From the NCBI GenBank assembly GCA_910589045.1, contig CAJUSH010000020.1:1-55214 (forward strand): a stretch of 55,214 nucleotides of DNA. Direction: 5' to 3'. The stretch's first letter is position 1. Every line of letters starts with the position of its first letter. The position numbers and the translations under genes were made by a program. This DNA comes from an uncultured Eubacterium sp. (GTDB lineage: Bacteria; Bacillota_A; Clostridia; Lachnospirales; Lachnospiraceae). The notes beneath the pieces were generated by a model that was not told where the DNA came from, did not search any database, and saw only the letters and a list, made by a program, of their open reading frames with translations. This document shows positions 8,531 to 16,326 of this stretch, piece by piece.

Positions 8531-9484
8531 ATGCTGGAGGAACAATTGGTGAAATTATTTCCGTTACATATGCGGGAGAAGCTTGCGCGGGCGGGTATCG
8601 ACCAGCGGAGATTAGAGGAGATCCGGGTGCGTGCCGGACAGCCGCTCATGTTTTTGCGCGGCGACGGGGAATATTTTTTTGGGTCGGACGGCAGGCTCGT
8701 GGAGGATATGCGCGAGGGCTACCGTATGAGCGGACGGGATTTGGAGGAGATGGTGGGCTTCCTCTGCAGCTATTCCATGTATGCCTACGAGGAACAGCTT
8801 CGGATGGGCTATCTTACACTGCGGGGCGGCCACCGCGTAGGCGTTGCGGGGGAGGCGGCTTTGCAGCAGGGAAGGGTTGCCCGGCTGCAGCATATCTATT
8901 TTCTGAATATCCGGATCGCACATGAGAAAAAGGACTGTGCGCTTGCGCTGACAAGGGCGCTGCGATGCGGCAGAGATATTTACAATACACTTATTCTCTC
9001 ACCGCCGGGGGTCGGCAAAACGACCTGTCTGCGGGATGTGATCCGTTTGCTCTCCTGCGGCGACCGGGAACACGCGGGCCTGAAGGTGGGTGTGGTGGAC
9101 GAGCGCTCGGAGCTTGGCGCCGGGTATCTTGGGATCCCGCAAAACGACCTTGGCCCGCGGACGGACGTGCTGGAGGGGGCAACAAAGAGCGAGGGGATCT
9201 ATATGCTGCTGCGTTCTATGTCGCCTCAGGTTATCGCGGTGGATGAGCTTGGGACAAGGGACGATTTTGAGGCAGTGACACGGGCTTTCCACAGCGGGTG
9301 CCGGCTGATCGGGACGATTCACGGGGAGAGCCTGGAAAGCCTTGACCATATTTCCGGTTTTTTAAACTGGAGCGGGAAGGGCGAGATCGGACGCTTTGTC
9401 TTTTTGGAAAAAAACGGGACGGGCAGGCGGCGTATGCATGTGTATAACAGTCGTCTGGAACAGGTGGGAGGCGGTGAGCTGTGA
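8531..9484 (+). CDS. spoIIIAA: Stage III sporulation protein AA (ATPase)
   Basis: The cytoplasmic ATPase of the SpoIIIA-SpoIIQ channel complex, related to type II/IV secretion ATPases, acting in the mother cell during engulfment. The protein is 317 residues from ATG 8531. Walker A reads SPPGVGKTT at residues 157-165; a Walker-B-like VIAVDELGT and LIGTIHGESLE follow. ATG 8531 is preferred because AAGGGGGA lies 7-14 bases upstream and just downstream of the sigma-E start; an in-frame start at 8489 would lie before the transcription start. It is the first gene of the eight-gene operon and overlaps spoIIIAB. Confidence 0.95.
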   Translation: MLEEQLVKLFPLHMREKLARAGIDQRRLEEIRVRAGQPLMFLRGDGEYFFGSDGRLVEDMREGYRMSGRDLEEMVGFLCSYSMYAYEEQLRMGYLTLRGGHRVGVAGEAALQQGRVARLQHIYFLNIRIAHEKKDCALALTRALRCGRDIYNTLILSPPGVGKTTCLRDVIRLLSCGDREHAGLKVGVVDERSELGAGYLGIPQNDLGPRTDVLEGATKSEGIYMLLRSMSPQVIAVDELGTRDDFEAVTRAFHSGCRLIGTIHGESLESLDHISGFLNWSGKGEIGRFVFLEKNGTGRRRMHVYNSRLEQVGGGEL

Positions 9485-9999
9485 TGCTGAAGGCTGTGGG
9501 CTCCGGTGCGATTTTGCTTGCGTCAATGGGCTATATGTTTTCAAAGGAAACCGAATTTTCGGAGCACAAAAAGCAGCTGGAGGAGTTCGCGATGCTGCTG
9601 TCCTTTTTGCGAAATGAGATTTGTCTGCTTCGGCTGCCGCTGGAGCCGGCGCTTGAGCACTGTGCTATGCATGTGCATAATCCGTATCAGGATCTGTGCA
9701 TACGGATGGGGGAGGAGCTGGGACAGCGGCAGGGGAGTGCACCGGAGCTGTGGCGGGGATTTTTGGCAGGGAACCGGCGGGAGTTTTTGCTGGACGACGA
9801 GGAATTTCGTTTGCTTGCGGAAGCAGGGGAGGTGCTCGGTATGGGGAATGTGGAGTTCAAGGAGGAGCTGTTTGCGGTGTATGAAAAGCGTCTGGAAGGG
9901 CTTCAGGCTTCCTACGAGACAAGCCTGGAACGGCGGCGGCGCGTCAGCCGGTACGGTACATTGCTTGCGGGAATTTTTCTGATTCTATTATTCATCTAA
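9481..9999 (+). CDS. spoIIIAB: Stage III sporulation protein AB
   Basis: A 172-residue SpoIIIAB-family protein, related to type II secretion GspF-like membrane proteins. An N-terminal hydrophobic segment (LKAVGSGAILLASMGYMFSK) and a C-terminal membrane helix (LLAGIFLILLFI) flank a helical cytoplasmic core. The start overlaps the spoIIIAA stop; GTG 9481 has better spacing to GGAGG at 9467-9471 than ATG 9484. Translational coupling with spoIIIAA is likely. Confidence 0.92.
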   Translation: MMLKAVGSGAILLASMGYMFSKETEFSEHKKQLEEFAMLLSFLRNEICLLRLPLEPALEHCAMHVHNPYQDLCIRMGEELGQRQGSAPELWRGFLAGNRREFLLDDEEFRLLAEAGEVLGMGNVEFKEELFAVYEKRLEGLQASYETSLERRRRVSRYGTLLAGIFLILLFI

Positions 10000-10051
10000 T
10001 TTATGTGGAGGCAGCTGCGGGGTATTTCAGCAGCTGCGAATGGAGAAAGCT

Positions 10052-10246
10052 ATGAGTGTAAATATGATTTTCAAGATTGCGGCGGTGGGTATTCTGGTCA
10101 CGATCCTCGGGCAGGTGCTAAAGCACAGCGGGCGGGAGGAGCACGCCTTTTTGATCAGTCTGGCGGGGCTGGTTTTGGTGCTCTTATGGGTGGTGCCTTA
10201 CATTTATGAGCTGTTCACGACAATGCAGACGCTATTTGAACTTTAG
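10052..10246 (+). CDS. spoIIIAC: Stage III sporulation protein AC
   Basis: A 64-residue integral membrane protein with two helices and the typical short SpoIIIAC sequence (AVGILVTILGQVLKHSGREE). ATG 10052 is used because GGAG at 10042-10045 precedes it and the result has family length; the in-frame ATG at 10040 overlaps that site. Upstream, GCAGCTGC occurs twice (10012-10037) and may form a hairpin in the spoIIIAB-AC spacer. Confidence 0.92.
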   Translation: MSVNMIFKIAAVGILVTILGQVLKHSGREEHAFLISLAGLVLVLLWVVPYIYELFTTMQTLFEL

Positions 10247-10255
10247 GAGGAAGTC

Positions 10256-10276
10256 AAAATGCGAAGCATTTTTTAA
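10256..10276 (+). other. Hairpin and five-codon ORF in the spoIIIAC-AD spacer
   Basis: Directly after spoIIIAC, AGGAGG (10245-10250) is followed 8 bases later by an ATG that is closed after five codons (10259-10276). The same bases form a 7-bp hairpin (AAAATGC-GAA-GCATTTT) followed by two more T. The spacer is 113 bp, unusual for this tightly packed operon. It could be an attenuator, a mini-ORF, or a leftover of an older spoIIIAD start. Confidence 0.35.
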
Positions 10277-10359
10277 ATTGATTTCCGGTGACATGTCCGT
10301 GAGCAGAAGCGAGCGGGCGCTATATTGGTCTTGGGAGGAAGGCATCAGGAGGCGCATAT

Positions 10360-10746
10360 ATGAATGTTGTACAGTTGTCTTTGTTTGCGGTGGCGGGTGT
10401 GCTGCTGGCTATTGTACTGAAAAAGGAGCGTCCGGAATATGGTATTTTGCTGAGCATTGTTGTATGCATCTGCATATTTTTCAGCGTGCTGGGACGTCTA
10501 TCCATCCTGCTGGAGTCCGTGAACCGTCTGCGGGAGCTGGCGACGATGGATGCGGGCTATTTTCGGACAGTCTTAAAAATGATCGGCATCACCTATGTGG
10601 CGGAGTTTGCGGTGAATCTGTGTAAGGATGCGGGTTATTCTACGGTTGCCGCACAGATTGCCATGTTTTCCAAAATATCGATCCTGCTTCTGGCGCTTCC
10701 GGTCATCGAAGCGTTTCTGAATCTGATTGCGACGGTGGTGGCATGA
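10360..10746 (+). CDS. spoIIIAD: Stage III sporulation protein AD
   Basis: A 128-residue membrane protein of the SpoIIIAC/AD family with about four helices, part of the membrane platform of the mother-cell channel. Characteristic segments are ILLSIVVCICIFF and YVAEFAVNLCKDAGY. GGAGG stands 7-11 bases before ATG 10360. Its stop overlaps the spoIIIAE start by four bases. Confidence 0.93.
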   Translation: MNVVQLSLFAVAGVLLAIVLKKERPEYGILLSIVVCICIFFSVLGRLSILLESVNRLRELATMDAGYFRTVLKMIGITYVAEFAVNLCKDAGYSTVAAQIAMFSKISILLLALPVIEAFLNLIATVVA

Positions 10747-12080
10747 TGGGGCGCGGGGGATGGCGGTGCATCTGCCTGATAATGTTCTTTTTGACGCTGT
10801 GCCCGGGGACGGTGCAGGGGAGCGTGCAGGAAACGAAGGTTCCTGCCGGTGCGCCGACCGAGCGGAACGTGGAAACAGGCGGTGCACAAACCGGACAGAT
10901 AACGACCGGGAGGCAGGAGAACGCGGATGCGGGACAGGCAGAGGCCGGGGCGGTGGGTGATGCGGATAGTGCGCAGGAGACAGATGGGACAGGTGACGCT
11001 GCAAAGAAAGCAGATGTGGATCAGCTGACAGACGAGCTTGTGGATGAGCTGGAGCTTGGGGAGATGGAGGATTTTCTGCGGGAGCAGGATATGGATTCGG
11101 ACGTGAGCTTTACCGGGCTTTTGAGGGGCTTTCTGTCCGGTGAGGAGCAGGCTGACTTCGGGAAAATCCGGGATTGGTTTGTTTCACACAGCTTCGGGGC
11201 CTTGCAGAAAAACAAGAGCTACCTCGCACAGATGATTATCCTGCTGCTTGCGTTTGCGATGCTGCAGGGCATATCCGGCATTTTTGCCGACTCGTTTTTG
11301 TCGGATATCAGCTTTTTGGCGGTGTATTTCCTGTTTTTGTACAATGCCCTTCGGATTTTCGCGTCGATGCAGGAGATTGTCTATGACTGTATGAGCAAAA
11401 TTGCAGATTTTACGCTGCTCGTCCAGCCGGTTTTCTGCATGGCAATGATTTTTTCTTCGGGGATCAATTCGGCGAGTCTCACCTATGAGATGACGCTGCT
11501 CGTGCTCTACCTGGTACAAAATTTACTCCAAAAGCTTTTGCTGCCGCTCGTATTTCTGTTTCTGATCACGCAGTTTGCAAATTTTGCCTGGAGGGAGGAG
11601 CATTTTTCGAGTCTGGCAAAGCTTCTGGAAAGCGGTGTGGGTCTTGCACAGAAGGTGCTTGTGACCTTTATTCTTGGCATGAATCTGATCCAGGGCATGG
11701 TGGCACCCGCCCTCGATCAGCTGAAAAAAACGGCTGCGATCCGCACGGTTGGTTTAATTCCGGGGCTTGGCGGGGCGATGAACGCGGTCAGTGAAATGCT
11801 GCTTGGTACGGGGCTTCTGATCAAAAACTGCGTGGGGGTAACGGTCATCGTACTGCTTATTGTGCTCTGTGCCAGGCCGCTTCTGGAGATTGGCATTCTG
11901 GCGTTTGTCTACCGCCTTTTGGCGGCGCTTTCGGAGCCGGTGACGGACAAGCGGATTTCCGGTGTTCTGGATGCGCTGGCCCGGGCGGGCATGCTCTATG
12001 TGAAGCTGGTGCTGACGGCGATTCTCATGCTGTTTCTGACGGTAGCGGTGATTTGTGTGGCTACAAGTGTTGCGCGGTGA
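10743..12080 (+). CDS. spoIIIAE: Stage III sporulation protein AE
   Basis: The largest membrane component of the SpoIIIA channel platform, 445 residues. An N-terminal signal-like hydrophobic segment (about 8-26) is followed by a low-complexity Ala/Gly/Thr/acidic region (about 28-90), then an acidic helix, then about eight membrane helices from residue 160 to the end. The family core is clear. The low-complexity region makes the protein somewhat longer than usual. The start overlaps the spoIIIAD stop in an ATGA arrangement, indicating translational coupling. Confidence 0.93.
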   Translation: MMGRGGWRCICLIMFFLTLCPGTVQGSVQETKVPAGAPTERNVETGGAQTGQITTGRQENADAGQAEAGAVGDADSAQETDGTGDAAKKADVDQLTDELVDELELGEMEDFLREQDMDSDVSFTGLLRGFLSGEEQADFGKIRDWFVSHSFGALQKNKSYLAQMIILLLAFAMLQGISGIFADSFLSDISFLAVYFLFLYNALRIFASMQEIVYDCMSKIADFTLLVQPVFCMAMIFSSGINSASLTYEMTLLVLYLVQNLLQKLLLPLVFLFLITQFANFAWREEHFSSLAKLLESGVGLAQKVLVTFILGMNLIQGMVAPALDQLKKTAAIRTVGLIPGLGGAMNAVSEMLLGTGLLIKNCVGVTVIVLLIVLCARPLLEIGILAFVYRLLAALSEPVTDKRISGVLDALARAGMLYVKLVLTAILMLFLTVAVICVATSVAR

Positions 12081-12093
12081 GAAAGGAGGCGCT

Positions 12094-12579
12094 ATGCAGA
12101 CATTGGTGGACTGGGTGCGCTCGGTTCTGATTTTATATTTTCTCATGATGATCATGCTCTATTTTACCGCAGGGGATTCCTATAAAAAGTTTATCCGTTT
12201 TTTTATGGGTCTGGTACTGGCACTGACCCTGCTCACGCCGCTGCTGCGGCTCTTTGGACAGGAGGAAACGCTGCTTGCGGGTATTGCCTACGAGTCGTTC
12301 TGGCAGGATATGGAGCAGGTACAGATGGATTTCGGACATTTGGAGGAGACGGAGTCCGCAGTGTACCGCAGTCATTACGAGCAGGCGCTGGAGGAGCAGT
12401 TTCTGGCGGATGCGAGGGAGCGGCTGCTGCAGATTCAGGATATCTCGGTATCCCTGAATGAGGACTACGAGTTTGACCAAATACGGATTAAGGAGGGGCT
12501 ATACGGTGACGGCGAGGAGCTGAAAGGATATCTGACAACCGTGTATGGTCTGGAGGAAGGACAGGTGGTAGTACAATGA
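12094..12579 (+). CDS. spoIIIAF: Stage III sporulation protein AF
   Basis: A 161-residue protein with two N-terminal membrane helices (VRSVLILYFLMMIMLYF and FFMGLVLALTLLTPLL) and a soluble ring-forming-type domain. ATG 12094 follows AAAGGAGGC; an in-frame start at 12055 would lie inside spoIIIAE without a ribosome site. The end overlaps spoIIIAG by four bases. Confidence 0.92.
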   Translation: MQTLVDWVRSVLILYFLMMIMLYFTAGDSYKKFIRFFMGLVLALTLLTPLLRLFGQEETLLAGIAYESFWQDMEQVQMDFGHLEETESAVYRSHYEQALEEQFLADARERLLQIQDISVSLNEDYEFDQIRIKEGLYGDGEELKGYLTTVYGLEEGQVVVQ

Positions 12580-13163
12580 AATTTGATTTAAAAAAGCTGA
12601 ATCTGAGGGATAAGCATACGTGGCTGGTGCTGGGGTTGTTTGGGGCGCTTCTGCTTGTCATCGCGATGCCCGGAGGAAGCCCGCAGACAAAAAATACGGC
12701 CCTGGGGACGGACGACATTGCGTTAGAGCCGAAGGAGGATAAAGAGCAGGAGGAGCGCGAGGGAGACGTCATTACACAAATGGAGCGGCGGCTGGAGGAG
12801 ACGCTTTCCCTGGTGGACGGCGCGGGGCAGGTGCGTGTTATGATCACGCTCAAGGATAACGGCGCGAAGGTGGTGGAGAAGGACACCTCGCGTCAGACGG
12901 GAGAAGGGCTCTCCGGCGGGGGAACTGCGGATATTTCCGAGAGCAGTGTGTTTGAGCGGACCGACGGGGGAGAGCGTCCCTATGTGTCCAACGAGCTGAC
13001 GCCCCAGGTGGAGGGAGTGCTCGTGGTGGCGCAGGGCGGCGGAAATTCTTTGGTAAAACAAAATATTTTGCAGAGCGTAATGTCATTATTTCCGCTTGAG
13101 GCACATAAGATTACAGTAGTCAAAATGTCGATTCAGGAGGATAGCGACCATGAAAATTTTTAA
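12576..13163 (+). CDS. spoIIIAG: Stage III sporulation protein AG
   Basis: A 195-residue protein with one N-terminal membrane anchor (about residues 15-33) and an intermembrane-space domain. SpoIIIAG of Bacillus forms a large ring resembling secretion-system secretin rings. The region ERRLEETLSLVDGAGQVRVMITL is the ring-building motif. The stop lies 14 bases inside spoIIIAH. Confidence 0.93.
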   Translation: MKFDLKKLNLRDKHTWLVLGLFGALLLVIAMPGGSPQTKNTALGTDDIALEPKEDKEQEEREGDVITQMERRLEETLSLVDGAGQVRVMITLKDNGAKVVEKDTSRQTGEGLSGGGTADISESSVFERTDGGERPYVSNELTPQVEGVLVVAQGGGNSLVKQNILQSVMSLFPLEAHKITVVKMSIQEDSDHENF

Positions 13164-13830
13164 GAAAAACCAGATAATCATCACGGCATTGGCATTGATG
13201 ATTGCTGCGGCAGGTTACGTCAGCTATACATATGGAAACGAGGAAGACCTAACCGCGGCGACAAGTCAGGAGATTACAGAGGATACCTACGATATTTCCG
13301 GGGAGGATGCACTGCTGGAGAACGAGATTTTTACGGATACGGAGGACCCGGCCATGGATGTGGCAGCAGAGGACGGGTCGGAGGAAGCAGGGGAGAACGG
13401 TGAAAAAACCGAGGAGACGAGTCTGGAAAATCCCGGGGAGACGGTGCTTACCGGAACGGTTGTGGAGAATGTAAATTTTGCGGTGGAGATGAAGATGAAC
13501 CGCGAGCAGGTGCGCTCCGAGAATAAGGAGAGCCTGTTGGAGATCATCAACAGCGATACGCTCTCCGATGCACAGAAGCAGGACGCCATCGATAAAATGG
13601 TAGCGCTCACCGACATCGCGGAGAAGGAGGCGGCTGCGGAGATGCTGCTGGAGGCCAAGGGATTTACAGATGTAGTGGTAAGCATCAGCTCGGATGGCAG
13701 CGGCGCGGATGTGGTGCTTGACATGGGCGAGATAACGGATGCAAAGCGCGCGCAGGTAGAGGATATCGTTTCCCGCAAGGCGGGAGTTGCGGCGGAGGAT
13801 ATTGTGATTACGCCGATTGCGGCGAAATAG
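13150..13830 (+). CDS. spoIIIAH: Stage III sporulation protein AH
   Basis: The partner of forespore SpoIIQ across the intermembrane space. The 226-residue protein has an N-terminal anchor (about 8-26), a long acidic linker (about 35-100), and a C-terminal YscJ/FliF-like ring domain (KQDAIDKMVALTDIAEKEAAAEMLLEAKG region, about 130-226). The linker is highly acidic, as in other Clostridia. Last gene of the operon; the downstream intergenic region is full of inverted repeats. Confidence 0.93.
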   Translation: MKIFKKNQIIITALALMIAAAGYVSYTYGNEEDLTAATSQEITEDTYDISGEDALLENEIFTDTEDPAMDVAAEDGSEEAGENGEKTEETSLENPGETVLTGTVVENVNFAVEMKMNREQVRSENKESLLEIINSDTLSDAQKQDAIDKMVALTDIAEKEAAAEMLLEAKGFTDVVVSISSDGSGADVVLDMGEITDAKRAQVEDIVSRKAGVAAEDIVITPIAAK

Positions 13831-13850
13831 TTACTGACAGGGTTCGGACA

Positions 13851-13892
13851 GCAGTTTGGACTTCGCGAGGCGAGTTTTTATGTCCAAACTGC
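13851..13892 (+). repeat. Nested inverted repeat after the spoIIIA operon
   Basis: GCAGTTTGGAC (13851-13861) and GTCCAAACTGC (13882-13892) form a perfect 11-bp stem. The loop holds a smaller hairpin (TTCGC-GAG-GCGAG) followed by TTTTTA, which itself looks like a terminator. It probably ends the spoIIIA transcript. Confidence 0.6.
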
Positions 13893-13920
13893 CGGCTGCT
13901 GGTCACGGAGTGAACCGTAA
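13890..13920 (+). repeat. Dispersed palindromic repeat, copy 1
   Basis: A 31-base element centred on GGTCACGGAGTGAA that can fold as an imperfect hairpin with a GGA loop. It matches 52071-52101 at 29 of 31 positions. Both copies are intergenic. Confidence 0.75.
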
Positions 13921-13935
13921 CCTCAATTGTTACGG
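13915..13935 (+). repeat. Inverted repeat CCGTAAC-N7-GTTACGG
   Basis: A perfect 7-bp inverted repeat with a 7-nt loop, overlapping the end of dispersed repeat copy 1. It lies about 30 bp before the prfC promoter. It may be a hairpin or a protein-binding site. Confidence 0.5.
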
Positions 13936-13962
13936 ACAGATGCCCGGTTTCCAACTGCGCTC

Positions 13963-13991
13963 TTGACAAAATTCAGTCTGACTTATAAGAT
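13963..13991 (+). promoter_or_regulatory. Sigma-A promoter of prfC
   Basis: TTGACA (13963-13968), 17 bp, TAAGAT (13986-13991). The start near 13998 lies downstream of an in-frame ATG at 13994, which supports GTG 14027 as the true prfC start. Confidence 0.68.
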
Positions 13992-14026
13992 AAATGGGTA
14001 AATATGGAGATGCGGAGGAACATTTT

Positions 14027-15619
14027 GTGGCAGACTTAAAGAAGGAAATTGAAAAGCGGCGCACGTTCGCGATCATTTCCCATCCCGACGCGGGAAAGAC
14101 GACACTTACGGAAAAATTTTTATTGTATGGAGGCGCCATCAACGAGGCTGGCTCCGTCAAGGGAAAGGCGACCGCAAGGCACGCGGTTTCCGACTGGATG
14201 GAGATCGAGAAGCAGAGAGGAATTTCCGTTACCTCATCGGTGCTGCAGTTTCATTATGATCATTACTGTATCAATATCCTGGACACACCGGGGCATCAGG
14301 ACTTTTCGGAGGATACCTACCGGACGTTGATGGCGGCGGATTCCGCAGTTATGGTCATTGACGGTTCGAAGGGCGTGGAGGCGCAGACAAGGAAGCTTTT
14401 CAAGGTGTGTGTGATGCGCCATATCCCGATTTTTACATTTATCAATAAGATGGATCGCGATGCCAACGATACGTTTGAGCTGCTTGACGAGATTGAGCAG
14501 GAGCTTGGCATCGCGACCTGTCCCGTTAACTGGCCCATCGGCTCCGGAAAGAGCTTTCGGGGCGTTTATGACCGGGACACAAGGAGCGTTCGTATTTTTT
14601 ATGACACACGTAAGGGCACAAAGGAGGGGGAAGAAAAAATCATTCCCATCGATGCGCCGGAATTAGAAGCGGAAATCGGGGCAGACTATAAAAAACAGCT
14701 GCTTGATGAGATCGAGCTTTTAGACGGTGCCAGCGCGGAGTTTGATCAGGAGCTTGTGACAAAGGGCGAGCTTTCACCGGTGTTTTTCGGCTCGGCGCTG
14801 ACAAATTTCGGCGTGGAGACGTTTTTGCAGCACTTTTTGCAGATGACCTACGCGCCATTGCCGCGGAAGTCAAATGTGGGAGCCATCGATCCCTTTGCCG
14901 GTGATTTCAGCGGCTTTGTGTTCAAGATCCAGGCGAATATGAACAAAAACCACCGGGACCGCGTAGCCTTTATGCGGATCGTGTCGGGAAAATTCGATGC
15001 GGGCATGGAGGTATTTCATGTGCAGGGCGGACGGCAGATCAAGCTCTCCCAGCCGCAGCAGATGATGGCGCAGGAGCGCAAAATCGTTGAGGAGGCCTAT
15101 GCGGGGGATATTATCGGATTGTTTGACCCGGGCATTTTTTCTATCGGGGATACGCTCACTACCGCAAAGGAGAAATTTGAGTTTGAGGGCATTCCGACCT
15201 TTGCCCCGGAGCATTTTGCGCGGGTGCGGCTCGTGGATTCCATGAAGCGCAAGCAGTTTGTGAAGGGCGTAAACCAGATCGCGCAGGAGGGTGCCATCCA
15301 GATTTTCCAGGAGTATAGGGGCGGCATGGAGGAGATCATTGTCGGCGTGGTTGGTGTCCTGCAGTTTGATGTGCTGAAATTTCGGCTGGAAAATGAGTAC
15401 AATGTTGATATCCGGCTGGAAAACCTGCCGTATGAGCACATCCGCTGGATCGAAAACAAAGAGGAGATTGACATGGACAGGCTCACCGGAACCTCGGACA
15501 TGAAGAAAGTGATGGATTTGAAAGGGAACCCGCTGCTGCTGTTTGTGAATGCGTGGAGCGTCGGCATGACGCTGGAGCGAAACGAGGGGCTTGTGCTCTC
15601 GGAGTTTGGCAGGGCTTAG
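14027..15619 (+). CDS. prfC: Peptide chain release factor 3
   Basis: A translational GTPase that recycles RF1/RF2 after termination. From GTG 14027 it has 530 residues, the family length. G1 is SHPDAGKTT at residues 18-26, G2/G3 follow with the EIEKQRGISVTSS switch region and LDTPGHQDFSEDTYR, and G4 is NKMDR. The N-terminal GTPase, the barrel domains and the C-terminal domain are present. GTG 14027 has GGAGG 8 bases upstream; the longer frame from ATG 13994 begins before the predicted transcription start. trxA follows at 118 bp and may be co-transcribed. Confidence 0.93.
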   Translation: MADLKKEIEKRRTFAIISHPDAGKTTLTEKFLLYGGAINEAGSVKGKATARHAVSDWMEIEKQRGISVTSSVLQFHYDHYCINILDTPGHQDFSEDTYRTLMAADSAVMVIDGSKGVEAQTRKLFKVCVMRHIPIFTFINKMDRDANDTFELLDEIEQELGIATCPVNWPIGSGKSFRGVYDRDTRSVRIFYDTRKGTKEGEEKIIPIDAPELEAEIGADYKKQLLDEIELLDGASAEFDQELVTKGELSPVFFGSALTNFGVETFLQHFLQMTYAPLPRKSNVGAIDPFAGDFSGFVFKIQANMNKNHRDRVAFMRIVSGKFDAGMEVFHVQGGRQIKLSQPQQMMAQERKIVEEAYAGDIIGLFDPGIFSIGDTLTTAKEKFEFEGIPTFAPEHFARVRLVDSMKRKQFVKGVNQIAQEGAIQIFQEYRGGMEEIIVGVVGVLQFDVLKFRLENEYNVDIRLENLPYEHIRWIENKEEIDMDRLTGTSDMKKVMDLKGNPLLLFVNAWSVGMTLERNEGLVLSEFGRA

Positions 15620-15736
15620 ATGCGGCGTGCCCCATTTGCAGCCGGAAAGGCTGTCACATTTTATGAAGCAACAAAGGCATACAGGAAAAAAGTGACGGTG
15701 AAGATCGATGAGCCGTTGCGGGAAAGGAGAATTTTT

Positions 15737-16066
15737 ATGGCAGTCATTCAGGTAACGGAGGACAATTTTGACGAGGTAGTCATGAAGAGCAAAAAACCGG
15801 TGCTGTTGGATTTTTATGCGGACTGGTGCGGCCCGTGTAAGATGATGAGCCCCATTGTGGAGGAAATTTCCGAGGAATATGCGGATACTTACGTGGTGGG
15901 AAAGGTCAATGTGGACGAGGAGCCGGCTCTGGCGCTGAAGTATCAGGTAATGAGCATCCCGATGCTGGTGACGATGAATTACGGCGCTTTTTCGGAAAAA
16001 AGCATCGGCGCGGTGGACAAGGAGACAGTGCTTGCGCTTTTGGAGCGGGCAGGGCAGGTAAAATAG
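15737..16066 (+). CDS. trxA: Thioredoxin
   Basis: A 109-residue thioredoxin that reduces protein disulfides in the cytoplasm. The active site WCGPC has cysteines at residues 31 and 34, the cis-proline is in MSIPML, and the fold is complete. ATG 15737 follows GGAAAGGAGAA; an in-frame extension to 15620 lacks homology. It ends at a terminator (16113-16140) before recA. Confidence 0.93.
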   Translation: MAVIQVTEDNFDEVVMKSKKPVLLDFYADWCGPCKMMSPIVEEISEEYADTYVVGKVNVDEEPALALKYQVMSIPMLVTMNYGAFSEKSIGAVDKETVLALLERAGQVK

Positions 16067-16081
16067 GTTTTCGCAAAACGC

Positions 16082-16110
16082 TTGACGGAAAAACAGAGAA
16101 AGGCTATAAT
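16082..16110 (+). promoter_or_regulatory. Near-consensus promoter abutting the trxA terminator
   Basis: TTGACG (16082-16087), 17 bp, TATAAT (16105-16110). The predicted start (about 16117) is inside the first arm of the following terminator stem, so transcripts from here would lack part of the hairpin and could read toward recA. It is closer to consensus than the recA-proximal promoter. Confidence 0.55.
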
Positions 16111-16112
16111 GA

Positions 16113-16140
16113 GGACACCCCGCTGTGGGTGTTCTTTTTT
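16113..16140 (+). terminator. trxA: Terminator after trxA
   Basis: GGACACCC (16113-16120) pairs with GGGTGTTC (16127-16134) around a 6-nt loop, followed by six T residues. Confidence 0.75.
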
Positions 16141-16197
16141 GTAACTGTTTTCCCTTCGGTTTCATAGTTACTTTTTTCATCTTTTTTAAAATCCCTG

Positions 16198-16251
16198 TTG
16201 ACATTTGCATAAAATTGTATTACTATATCTACAGAAACGAACGTTTGTTCA
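16198..16251 (+). promoter_or_regulatory. recA promoter with LexA (SOS) box
   Basis: TTGACA (16198-16203), 17 bp, TACTAT (16221-16226). CGAACGTTTGTTCA at 16238-16251 fits the Gram-positive LexA site CGAACN4GTTCG at all but the last base and lies at the transcription start. A second, overlapping GTTCACGAAC palindrome follows. DNA-damage induction of recA is expected. Confidence 0.82.
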
Positions 16252-16326
16252 CGAACAGATGAACGAAGAATGTTGATTTCGGAAGGAAGAGTTCCGTAAA
16301 TATAAATATGATAAAAGGAGAATAAC

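Noticed and set aside
14870..16210. 446-residue minus-strand ORF
   Set aside because: Lies opposite prfC and trxA, rich in His/Leu/Arg as expected of a shadow frame, and has no domain.
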